Assembly: GCA_015056205.1 (NCBI GenBank)
Contig: SVGS01000005.1
Location: 1 to 64,000 of the forward strand
Source of the DNA: Clostridiales bacterium
GTDB lineage: Bacteria > Bacillota > Clostridia > Christensenellales > Aristaeellaceae
Reading direction: 5' to 3'
DNA: 64,000 nucleotides
The translations under genes and the position numbers were made by a program. Of this stretch, positions 33,371 through 41,524 are shown in pieces (within the stretch, counting starts at the first letter, position 1; every line of letters begins with the position of its first letter). The notes under the pieces were generated by a model. It made no database searches and had not been told where the DNA came from. It saw only the letters and a list, made by a program, of their open reading frames with translations.

Positions 33371-34627
33371 ATGATTCTGCTGGATCTGCAGGACGTGCTC
33401 CGGATCATTCTGGGCGCACACCGGGTACAGTATCTGCTGCTGAATACAGACTGTTCCTCCCTGCAGGCATCCGCCCTGGATTTCCAGTTCCGGGACCAGC
33501 TGTATGAAAACTATGACTACACCGTCTTTGCCCGCAGCATGATGGAAGCCGTTCCGGATGACTCCGTCATCGATTACAAGGATTCCTTCGGCCTGCATTA
33601 TCTCGTTTTCAGGGGGCGGAACGCGGAAGCCGGTTCCTTCCTTTTCTTCGGTCCCTTTCTCTACCATTCCTATGAGGAAGCGGATTTTCAGCGGATGCTC
33701 GCTCTCCATTCCCTGTCCGGCGAATCGCTGGAAGCCATCCGGTGGTATTTCAAGCGCATTCCCATTATTCATGATTACCTGAGCTGGCAGCAGATGTTTT
33801 CCGGATTCCTGGCCCGCTATCTGGCCAACCCGGGACTGGAAATCATCCGGGTCCGGCATGACCAGCCCGGAAAATACGAACTCAAGCCGTCCGTGGCCCT
33901 CTCCTCCATTCCCTATACCTCCGTGGAGGCGCGCTATGCCGTGGAAACCGCCATGCTGGACGCCATCCGCCGGGGCGACATCGCCGAGGCCACCTATCAG
34001 CAGAACCTCTTCATGGGGCTTTCTCTCGACCAGCGCGTAACGGACCGGCTCCGGGATATCAAGGATATGATCATCACCGTCAACACCCTCTGCCGCAAGG
34101 CCATCCAGCAGGCTGCCGTTCATCCCCTGTATATCGACGGGATCAGCGGACAGTTTGTCACCGAGATCGAGTCGGCGGAGAATCCGGAACAGGTAACCGC
34201 CCTGATTCCCAAAATGATCCGCCATTACTGCCTGCTGGTCCAGCAGCATTCCCTCGCCCGGTATTCAGGCACCGTCCGGGACTGCCTGAACTATATCGAC
34301 TTCCATTACATGGAGATGCTGAGCCTGGAAAGCCTTGCCGCCCGGTTCTCCGTGAACAAGAATTACCTTTCCGCCCGGTTCCATAAAGAGGTCGGCACCA
34401 CGGTCACGGATTATATCAATCAGACCCGGATCAACCGGGCCACAGGCCTGCTGCGGCACACCGCCCTGTCCGTCCAGCAGATCGCGGAACAGTGCGGCTT
34501 CGCCGACGCCAATTACTTCACCCGCACCTATAAAAAGATTCAGGGCTTCACGCCCAATGAGTATCGAAAATCCATCCAGTGGAACGGAAAAAAGGAGGAG
34601 CACCGTGAAAACCATCCCTCTCAATGA
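33371..34627 (+). CDS. AraC-family transcriptional regulator
   Basis: A 418-residue regulator. The last hundred residues form the AraC/XylS double helix-turn-helix (LSLESLAARFSVNKNYLSAR, then QQIAEQCGFADANYFTRTYK). The long N-terminal part of about 310 residues is presumably the sensor and is not a recognised domain to me. It is divergent from the CUT2 importer/rhamnosidase operon and cotranscribed with a GH2 gene, whose start lies inside its last codons. It probably activates one or both units. GGAGGTG precedes the ATG. Confidence 0.88.
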   Translation: MILLDLQDVLRIILGAHRVQYLLLNTDCSSLQASALDFQFRDQLYENYDYTVFARSMMEAVPDDSVIDYKDSFGLHYLVFRGRNAEAGSFLFFGPFLYHSYEEADFQRMLALHSLSGESLEAIRWYFKRIPIIHDYLSWQQMFSGFLARYLANPGLEIIRVRHDQPGKYELKPSVALSSIPYTSVEARYAVETAMLDAIRRGDIAEATYQQNLFMGLSLDQRVTDRLRDIKDMIITVNTLCRKAIQQAAVHPLYIDGISGQFVTEIESAENPEQVTALIPKMIRHYCLLVQQHSLARYSGTVRDCLNYIDFHYMEMLSLESLAARFSVNKNYLSARFHKEVGTTVTDYINQTRINRATGLLRHTALSVQQIAEQCGFADANYFTRTYKKIQGFTPNEYRKSIQWNGKKEEHRENHPSQ

Positions 34628-36818
34628 TCAGTGGATCCTGCGCGAACTGCCGGAGGACAGCTGCCCTTCGGAAAAGCTGCCGGAAAATCTTCCGGATCTT
34701 CCCGGAACAGCCGTCAGCCTGCCCCATTCCTTTTCCTGGGAGGGAAAGCCCTGGCGCGGACGCGCGGTTTATTCCCGTATGGTCCCGGGAAACGCCGCCT
34801 GGGCAGCCGGATACCTGTCCTTTGACGCGGTGGACCAGTGCTGCCGGATCTGGATCGACGGGGTGGAAGCCGGCCGTCACGAGGGCGGGTATTCCCGTTT
34901 CCGGATTCCCGTTCCGCGGGAAACCCTGCAAAAGGAAAGCTTCCGGGTCGACCTGCTCGTGGATAACCGGCTGAACGAGCACGTCAGTCCCCACTTCGGC
35001 GATTTCACGGTTTTCGGCGGCATACCGCGGCCTGTTTCCTTGCTCATCGGAGAGGAAACCCGTTTTGACCGGAGTTATTTCGGCACCGACGGCCTGATTC
35101 TCCGGACCGCGGTGGACCGGGACGGCACCGGTCTGATTCACGCGGAGCCCCATATCGCCGGCGGCGGCGGACAAACCGTCCTGCGGATCAGCGTGCTGGA
35201 TCCCCAAAGCCAACCGGTGGCCGGCGGCGATTTTCCCGGTACGTCCTCCCCGACGCTCCGGGTTGCCGACCCGTCGCTCTGGCACGGACGGGAAAATCCC
35301 GCCCTTTATACGGTCCGCGCGGAGCTGCTCCGGGAAGGCCGGCCGGCGGACTGTGTTTCCCTGACGGTCGGTTTCCGCACCGTGGAAGCGGACGGAACAG
35401 GTTTCCGGCTGAACGGAAAGCCCGTTTTCCTCCGGGGCGTCGCAAAGCACCAGGACCGGGCCGGTTCCGGACCGGCTGTTTCCCCCGCGGAAATCAGCGG
35501 GGATTTTGACCTGATTGATGAAACCGGCGCCAACGCCGTCCGCCTCTCCCATTATCAGCACCCACAGGCAGCCTATGAGGAATGCGACCGCAGAGGCCTG
35601 CTTGCCTGGGCGGAAATCCCCATGCTGAAGATGACGGAGGATCCCGCCCTTCAGAAAAACGCCGTGTCTCAGCTGACGGAACTGATTCTGCAGAATATCC
35701 ATCACCCCTCTGTTTTCTGCTGGGGCATCCAGAACGAAATCGCCATGTTCCGGGACGCGCCGTTCATGCACGAAAACTGCCGCCGGCTTCATCAGCTCAT
35801 CCGGGAGCTGGATCCGGGACGGCTTTCCGCCTCCGCCAACCTCTATCCCCTGAAACCGGCCAGCAAGCTCAACGGGATCACGGATATCGTGGGCTACAAC
35901 GTCTACTTCGGCTGGTATTACGGGGAAATGCAGGACTTCGGCCCCTGGCTGGACCGGTTCCACGCGTCGCAGCCCGGCGTTTCCCTCGGGATCACCGAAT
36001 ACGGCGTGGACGCCAATCCCGCCCTGCATTCCGAAGCGCCGAAGCTCAAGGATTATTCCGAGGAATACCAGGCGCTGTGGCACGAAACGGTCTATCCGCA
36101 GATCGAAGCCCGTTCCTGGCTCTGGGGCAGCTTCATCTGGAACATGTTCGATTTTTCCAGCGACCGGCGGAACGAGGGCGGCCAGAAAGGAATCAACGCG
36201 AAAGGCCTCGTCACCCATGACCGGAAGACGCGCAAGGACGCTTTCTATTATTACAAGGCAAGATGGTCGGAAGAGCCCTTCCTGCACCTGTGCGCAAAGC
36301 GCTTTCAGGTCAGGGCGGAGGAAAGCGCGGATGTGAAATGCTATACGAACCAGCCGGCCGTCCGTCTGGAGGTCAACGGAATCCCCTTCGGGGAAAGGCC
36401 CGCCGTCAACGGTACCGTCCTTTTCCGGAATGTTCCGCTGCGCATGGGGGAAAACCGGATCAGCGCGGAGGCAGGCGCCTGCACGGATGCCTGCGTATGG
36501 ACGCGGGCCGCGGAGGAGGATCCGTCTTACCGGCTGCCGGAAGCGGAAGGCGGCCCGGTGCGCAACTGGTTCCTGGAGGAGGACAGCTTCCGCCGGGAAG
36601 GTTATTTTTCCATTGAAGATACAGCGAACGACCTGCTGGAGGATCCCGCCGCGAGGAAAGTGCTGGAAGCGCATGTCCCGGCCCTGGTCCGCGTCATGAC
36701 GGAACAGAACGTGATTCCGCTGGGCCTCGCCATGAAGTCCATCCTGACCCACGACCCGGCGGACACCCCGGACCTGAAAAAGATTAACAGCGAACTGAAT
36801 CAGATTCCCAATGCCTGA
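34605..36818 (+). CDS. GH2-family glycosidase (beta-galactosidase/glucuronidase-like)
   Basis: A 737-residue cytoplasmic GH2 enzyme. The N-terminal sugar-binding sandwich (LPHSFSWEGKPWRGRAVYSR) is followed by an Ig-like domain and a TIM barrel with NxxRLSHYQHP. The acid/base is E378 in CWGIQNEIAMF and the nucleophile is E465 in GITEYGVDA. A C-terminal extension of about 150 residues follows. The start is a GTG with AAGGAGGAG upstream, inside the end of the araC-type gene, so translation is coupled. The exact sugar specificity (galactose, glucuronate, mannose) cannot be read from sequence. Confidence 0.85.
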   Translation: MKTIPLNDQWILRELPEDSCPSEKLPENLPDLPGTAVSLPHSFSWEGKPWRGRAVYSRMVPGNAAWAAGYLSFDAVDQCCRIWIDGVEAGRHEGGYSRFRIPVPRETLQKESFRVDLLVDNRLNEHVSPHFGDFTVFGGIPRPVSLLIGEETRFDRSYFGTDGLILRTAVDRDGTGLIHAEPHIAGGGGQTVLRISVLDPQSQPVAGGDFPGTSSPTLRVADPSLWHGRENPALYTVRAELLREGRPADCVSLTVGFRTVEADGTGFRLNGKPVFLRGVAKHQDRAGSGPAVSPAEISGDFDLIDETGANAVRLSHYQHPQAAYEECDRRGLLAWAEIPMLKMTEDPALQKNAVSQLTELILQNIHHPSVFCWGIQNEIAMFRDAPFMHENCRRLHQLIRELDPGRLSASANLYPLKPASKLNGITDIVGYNVYFGWYYGEMQDFGPWLDRFHASQPGVSLGITEYGVDANPALHSEAPKLKDYSEEYQALWHETVYPQIEARSWLWGSFIWNMFDFSSDRRNEGGQKGINAKGLVTHDRKTRKDAFYYYKARWSEEPFLHLCAKRFQVRAEESADVKCYTNQPAVRLEVNGIPFGERPAVNGTVLFRNVPLRMGENRISAEAGACTDACVWTRAAEEDPSYRLPEAEGGPVRNWFLEEDSFRREGYFSIEDTANDLLEDPAARKVLEAHVPALVRVMTEQNVIPLGLAMKSILTHDPADTPDLKKINSELNQIPNA

Positions 36819-36833
36819 ACGGAGAAAAAATCA

Positions 36834-37757
36834 ATGAAAAGATCGGAAGTACTCGCCCGGATCGGCCTGGATATTCCTCCGGCTTCCCCCATCCGCCTGC
36901 TGGTGGACACAGACGCGAAAAACGAAGCGGACGACCAGTACGCAATCATGCACCATCTGCTGACGCCCATGTTCGACATCCGGGGAATCATCGCCGCCCA
37001 TTTCGAGCAGAAGGCCGGCGGCACCGGCGAATCCATGGAAAAAAGCTACCGGGAGATAGAAAAACTCCTTGGTCTGGCGCAAATAGACGACGTTCCTTAT
37101 TTCCGCGGCTGCGCCGGCCCCCTGAAAAGCCGGAATGACGTGCCGGACTGCGAAGGCGTCCGGCAGATCATCCGGGAAGCCCGCCAGTCCGGAAAGCTGT
37201 ATATCGCGGTGCAGGGCGCCATGACCAATATCGCCGCGGCGCTGAACGCGGCGCCGGAGATCGCGCCGAACCTCGTGGTTCTGTGGAACGGCGGCGGCCC
37301 CTATCCGGACGGCCGTCCGGAATTCAACGTCATGCAGGACCCGGAGGCTGTCCGGGTCCTGCTGGAAAGCGACGCGGAAGTCTGGCAGATCCCGCAGAAT
37401 GTGTACTGTACGCTGGAAGTGACCCTCGCGGAACTGAAACGGCGGGTGTATCCCTGCGGGGAGCCGGGCCGGTATCTTTATAATCAGCTTGTGGCGGAAA
37501 ACCATACGGAATACAATCCCGGTTTTCTGCTTCGCACCGGAGAAAACTGGATCCTTGGCGACAATACCACCGCGGCGGTTCTGCTGATGAGCCGATTCCG
37601 CGGCAACTGGCACACGGAACACGCGCCGGAGATTCTCAGTGACCTCACCTACGGCGCCAACCCAAACGGAAAACTCATCCGCGTTTACGACGGCATCGAC
37701 GTTCGCATGACGCTGGAGGATCTGTTCTGCAAGCTGGAACTGGCTTACCGCCCGTAA
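36834..37757 (+). CDS. Nucleoside hydrolase-like protein
   Basis: A 307-residue protein of the inosine-uridine nucleoside hydrolase fold. The calcium-binding motif is VDTDAKNEADDQYA (D25, D27, D33, D34), close to the DTDxGxDD of classical members but with asparagine-glutamate in place of the usual glycine segment. GAMTNIAAALNAAP is the usual second motif. It is the last gene of the AraC-GH2 operon, so it may cleave an N- or O-riboside released from the glycoside rather than salvage nucleosides. Its real substrate is unknown. Confidence 0.78.
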   Translation: MKRSEVLARIGLDIPPASPIRLLVDTDAKNEADDQYAIMHHLLTPMFDIRGIIAAHFEQKAGGTGESMEKSYREIEKLLGLAQIDDVPYFRGCAGPLKSRNDVPDCEGVRQIIREARQSGKLYIAVQGAMTNIAAALNAAPEIAPNLVVLWNGGGPYPDGRPEFNVMQDPEAVRVLLESDAEVWQIPQNVYCTLEVTLAELKRRVYPCGEPGRYLYNQLVAENHTEYNPGFLLRTGENWILGDNTTAAVLLMSRFRGNWHTEHAPEILSDLTYGANPNGKLIRVYDGIDVRMTLEDLFCKLELAYRP

Positions 37758-37770
37758 ACGGCCGGGCCGG

Positions 37771-39183
37771 TCACGGCAGGTTCACAAAGTCCGCCATCTT
37801 CCGGACCAGCGTGTCCGCTTCCTTTACGGAAGGGGCTTCCGCAAAGATCCGGATCCGCGGCTCGGTACCGGAGAAACGGATAATCACCCAGCCGTCCGGG
37901 AAATACACCTTGCACCCGTCCAGATAACTGACCCGGTCCGCCGGCCGGTCAAAAGCCGGCAGCTTCCTGTCCGTCATCACCAGACGGTGTATTTCTTCCT
38001 TCTTTTCCGGCGTCAGCGCCCAGTCATATTCGGCTGAATGCATCTCCCCGTAACGCTCGTAAAGCTCCTGCACCAGCGCGCTGAGCGGCTTTCCGCTGAC
38101 GCTGAGCATTTCCACCAGCAGGCTCGCCGCATACAGCCCGTCCTTGCCGGCGATGTGCCCCCGGACGGTCAGACCGCCGGAAGACTCGCCGCCGATGACC
38201 GCTTCATACTTCTCCATAGCCGCAGAGATATGTTTGAAGCCGACCGGAACCTCAACGCAGCGTTCTCCGTGTGCTTCCGCGATCCGGTCCAGCATATGCG
38301 TGGTGGCGATGTTCCGCACGGCCGGCCCCTTCCATTTTTTGTGTTCCAGAAGATACAGATACAAAAGCGCCAGCGTCTCGTTCGCCGTAATATAGGCGCC
38401 TTTCTCGTCAATAATGCCCAGCCTGTCCGCGTCGCCGTCCGTGGCGATGCCCACATCCGCGCGGTGCTCCTTCACCGCGTACTGCAGATCCACCAGCGTT
38501 TCCGGATTCGGCGCCGGGAGATGCCGGCCGAAGAACGCGTCATGCCGGTCATTGATGACGTCAATATCACAGCGGCAGGAGTACAGGATGGTCAGCAACC
38601 CCGTCAGGCTCACACCGAACATCGGATCCAGCACGATCCGCGGTCTGCGCTCCCGGATCGCGTCGGTATTCACCTGCCTCAGGATCGAATCCAGATAGGC
38701 ATCCCGGGGATCAATGATCCGGATGATTCCCGCCGCCTTCGCGGCTTCGAAATCCATCTCCCGGATTTCCCCGGGGCTGATCCGGTTCGCTTCCTCCTGG
38801 ACCGCTTCGGTCACATCCTGCGCCGCGTCCCGCCCGCCGGCCGTAAACAGCTTGATCCCGTTCCAGATGGCCGGGTTGTGGCTGGCCGTCACCATGGCTC
38901 CGTAGGGCAGTTTCCGTTCCCTGACGGTAAACATAATCTGCGGCGTCGGACAGCTCATGTTTACAAAGAATACGTTCACGCCTTCTCCGGCCAGAACTTC
39001 GCAGAACCAGATCAGCGCTTCCCGGCTTAAAAACCGCCGGTCGTACCCGACGCACAGGCCTTCCTCCGCGCAGCCTTCCCGCTTCATTCTCCGCGCGAGG
39101 GCCGCCGCGACCCGCCGGATATTGGCCTTCGTAAACTCATCCCCGATTACGGCTCTCCAGCCGCCTGTTCCGAACCGGATCAT
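37771..39183 (-). CDS. Phosphohexomutase (phosphoglucomutase/phosphomannomutase family)
   Basis: A 470-residue alpha-D-phosphohexomutase with four recognisable loops. The phosphoserine loop is TASHNPAIWNGIK (S101). The metal loop is TDGDADRLG (249-254). The sugar loop GGESSGG and the phosphate loop RFSGTEPRIR follow. It interconverts hexose 1-phosphate and 6-phosphate; glucose, mannose or N-acetylhexosamine specificity is not settled. Its start overlaps the stop of the upstream NahK-like kinase as ATGA, so the kinase product (a sugar 1-phosphate) is its likely substrate. Confidence 0.88.
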   Translation of the reverse strand: MIRFGTGGWRAVIGDEFTKANIRRVAAALARRMKREGCAEEGLCVGYDRRFLSREALIWFCEVLAGEGVNVFFVNMSCPTPQIMFTVRERKLPYGAMVTASHNPAIWNGIKLFTAGGRDAAQDVTEAVQEEANRISPGEIREMDFEAAKAAGIIRIIDPRDAYLDSILRQVNTDAIRERRPRIVLDPMFGVSLTGLLTILYSCRCDIDVINDRHDAFFGRHLPAPNPETLVDLQYAVKEHRADVGIATDGDADRLGIIDEKGAYITANETLALLYLYLLEHKKWKGPAVRNIATTHMLDRIAEAHGERCVEVPVGFKHISAAMEKYEAVIGGESSGGLTVRGHIAGKDGLYAASLLVEMLSVSGKPLSALVQELYERYGEMHSAEYDWALTPEKKEEIHRLVMTDRKLPAFDRPADRVSYLDGCKVYFPDGWVIIRFSGTEPRIRIFAEAPSVKEADTLVRKMADFVNLP

Positions 39184-40274
39184 ACGCCTGCCTCCTTCCG
39201 GATCCGCCGGATCATCCGCCGGATCTGTTCCTCATTCGTTTCCATCTCCCTGACCAGAGCCATCTGAACGCGCGCCCGGTCCAGATTCTGATCCGGCCGG
39301 GATATTTGATAATAGGTATCCCCGTTCAGATAATCCGCCAGGAAGCGCGTCCCGTTCTCCAGCGTCATCAGACGGGCTCCCTCGTGCAGCGTTTCCAGCT
39401 CCGCTTCCGTCAGATCCGCGCCGCAGACTCCGAGGAACCCCTCCGTAAACGCCCCGTACATTTTCAGATCCAGGTGCACCCTGGACGTGTCCGGTTCGTC
39501 CTCCGCCGCGGTGGAGGCGCCGAAGCGAACGGATTCCCCGAAATCGTTGGCCGCCAGGCCGGGCATCACGGTATCCAGATCCAGGATGCACAGCGGCTGC
39601 CGGGTTTTCTCATCCAGCATCACATTGTTCAGCTTTGTATCGTTATGCGTGACCCGCGTCGGAAGCTCTCCCGCCCGCTGCATCGACACCATCCGTCCCG
39701 CGGTCTCCTCCCGTTCCAGAAAAAAGTCCATCTCCTTCCGGACGCCTGCCGCCCGTCCGGCGCGGTCTTCCCGGATGGCCCGGCGCAGGGCCCGGTATCG
39801 CGCGGGGGTATCGTGAAAGCCGGGGATCACTTCCGTCAGCTGCCGGGCGGGGAAATCCGCCATCTGCTGATGGAAACGTCCGAACGCCACGCCGCTGAGC
39901 CGGAAATCCTCCTCTGTTTCCGCCCTGTCCAGGCAGATACCGCCGCTGACAAACTCATACATCCGCCACAGCTGATTCCCGGGCATATTGATCCAGGATC
40001 CGCCGTCCGCCGTTTCCACAAGGGTCAGCACGTGCCCCGGCGCCGGATCCTTTTTCCGCAGGTGTTCCGTGACCAGAAGGATGTTGCGCATCAGCCCGTC
40101 CGCATCAGTAAAGATGGCGGTGTTCACCTGCTGCAGAATATAGCGGTGCGGCCGGCCGGTTTCCACGAGCCAGGTCCGGTTGATATGCCCCGATCCGTAC
40201 GGTACGCAGCGGACCGGATTTCCGTCTGTCCGGAACCGTTTCAGAATTTCTGACAACCGAATATTCTCATCCAT
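39180..40274 (-). CDS. NahK-like sugar 1-kinase (aminoglycoside phosphotransferase fold)
   Basis: A 364-residue kinase related to N-acetylhexosamine 1-kinase. The N-terminal lobe has YGSGHINRTW and YILQQVNTAIFTDADGLM. The catalytic loop is RVTHNDTKLNNVML (H210, D212) and the metal site is ILDLDTVMPG (D232, D234). This layout matches enzymes that make GlcNAc/GalNAc 1-phosphate anomerically in lacto-N-biose pathways, but no phosphorylase of that pathway is in this window. It is translationally coupled to the phosphohexomutase downstream. Confidence 0.8.
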   Translation of the reverse strand: MDENIRLSEILKRFRTDGNPVRCVPYGSGHINRTWLVETGRPHRYILQQVNTAIFTDADGLMRNILLVTEHLRKKDPAPGHVLTLVETADGGSWINMPGNQLWRMYEFVSGGICLDRAETEEDFRLSGVAFGRFHQQMADFPARQLTEVIPGFHDTPARYRALRRAIREDRAGRAAGVRKEMDFFLEREETAGRMVSMQRAGELPTRVTHNDTKLNNVMLDEKTRQPLCILDLDTVMPGLAANDFGESVRFGASTAAEDEPDTSRVHLDLKMYGAFTEGFLGVCGADLTEAELETLHEGARLMTLENGTRFLADYLNGDTYYQISRPDQNLDRARVQMALVREMETNEEQIRRMIRRIRKEAGV

Positions 40275-40322
40275 AATACTCCCCCGTGTCCGGATCTGTT
40301 CCGGCTCAATCAGAAAGAATTA

Positions 40323-41336
40323 TCAGGCGGAATCCCGGGGAACCAGCTCCGAGGGAAGAATGATCCGCCTGGGAAGCGACTTGTCCCCGCGGATCCTTTC
40401 CGCCAGAACCTTCGCGCAGGTCCTGCCCATCTCCTCCGTCGGCACATGAATCGTCGTCAGAGGAGGATTCGCGTACTGACTCATCTCGATGTCCGTCATC
40501 CCGATGACCGCAACCTGATCCGGAACACGGATCCCGAGCCGGTACAGCGCGCGCAGGGCCGCCATCGCCATCAGATCGCTGGAGGCGTAGATTGCGCGGG
40601 GCAGCCCTGCTCCGGCCGCCACGTTCTCCACCAGCTCCATACATTTCTGGTCATCCCACTGGCAGTCCAGAATCCATTCCGGACGAATCTCAAGCTCCAG
40701 CTCCCGCATGGTCTCCAGGTAGCTCCGGTAGCGGCGGGAGCGCCGCATGGGCTGGTTTCCCGCGCCGCCCCCGATAAACCCGATCTCGCGGTATCCCTTC
40801 TGATACAAATATTCCACTGCCATCCGGCTGACCCGGAAATGGTCATATTCAATATTGTCGATCGGCATATGGCCGGTGTCGATGCCGACGATATGCGGAA
40901 TGCGGAGACAAAGCTGGCTGAAAAGGGATTCCTCCAGCGGCCGCATCATCACCAGGCCGTCCAGGCCCGCGTTCAGCACCCGATTCAGAATCTCCGGATC
41001 CTCCAGTTCCTGTTCCGTATGGATCAGGGAAATGACCCCGCCCTGGTGTTCCGTTTCCTCCTCGATGCCGCTGAGAATGGACAGGTAATACGGATCCTTA
41101 TATTTTCCGCGCGTCGTGGCCAGCAGGCAGCCGACAGAAAAGCGCTGGTCTTTCACGGAGCTCCCGGTCCGGCCGCTTTTTTTGATCAGCGGTTTATACC
41201 CCAGTTCCGTTACGGCGCGAAACACGTTCTGCTTTGTTTCGTTTGTGATTTTATAGGTCTGATCGTTGTTCAGCACCCGGGACACCGTCGCGGGAGAAAC
41301 GCCCGCAAGCTTTGCAACATCGCGTATATTGACCAT
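40323..41336 (-). CDS. LacI-family transcriptional regulator
   Basis: A 337-residue LacI-type repressor. The helix-turn-helix reads VNIRDVAKLAGVSPATVSRV, with hinge NNDQTYKI, then a ligand-binding domain ending in VAVIGMTDIEMSQYANPPLT. I chose the ATG at 41334-41336 because it fits the family N-terminus; the frame extends eight codons further. It precedes the kinase/mutase pair and is divergent from the oxidoreductase/CUT1 importer operon. It probably controls both through a perfect palindrome at 41488-41502. Confidence 0.9.
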   Translation of the reverse strand: MVNIRDVAKLAGVSPATVSRVLNNDQTYKITNETKQNVFRAVTELGYKPLIKKSGRTGSSVKDQRFSVGCLLATTRGKYKDPYYLSILSGIEEETEHQGGVISLIHTEQELEDPEILNRVLNAGLDGLVMMRPLEESLFSQLCLRIPHIVGIDTGHMPIDNIEYDHFRVSRMAVEYLYQKGYREIGFIGGGAGNQPMRRSRRYRSYLETMRELELEIRPEWILDCQWDDQKCMELVENVAAGAGLPRAIYASSDLMAMAALRALYRLGIRVPDQVAVIGMTDIEMSQYANPPLTTIHVPTEEMGRTCAKVLAERIRGDKSLPRRIILPSELVPRDSA

Positions 41337-41383
41337 TTTCCGTTTCCTTTCCATGGACACTCTGTGTTTTCCCTTCTGTTCCT

Positions 41384-41412
41384 ATCATAATGGCAGAATC
41401 TGTATCTGTCAA
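41384..41412 (-). promoter_or_regulatory. Promoter of the LacI/kinase/mutase operon
   Basis: On the minus strand TTGACA (41407-41412) and TATGAT (41384-41389) have a 17-base spacer, 47 bases before the regulator start codon. Confidence 0.7.
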
Positions 41413-41461
41413 GTGAAACGAAACAAAAATAAATTTTTCTGGATTTTTTCTGAAATAGCTG

Positions 41462-41491
41462 TTGACAGTTTCCGGAATCTTGTGGTATTGT
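41462..41491 (+). promoter_or_regulatory. Promoter of the oxidoreductase/CUT1 operon
   Basis: TTGACA (41462-41467) and TATTGT (41486-41491) are separated by 18 bases, 33 bases before the start codon. Confidence 0.65.
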
Positions 41492-41502
41492 TTAGTAAAC
41501 AA
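41488..41502. promoter_or_regulatory. Operator for the LacI-type repressor
   Basis: TTGTTTAGTAAACAA is a perfect 15-bp palindrome of the LacI-family type. It overlaps the -10 box of the plus-strand promoter, so binding would block transcription of the importer operon. Confidence 0.7.
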
Positions 41503-41524
41503 AAACAGAGAGGGACCATGTGAG

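Noticed and set aside
34548..36752. A minus-strand frame of 734 codons opposite the GH2 gene
   Set aside because: The GH2 frame has both catalytic glutamates and a good start; the opposite frame has no motif.
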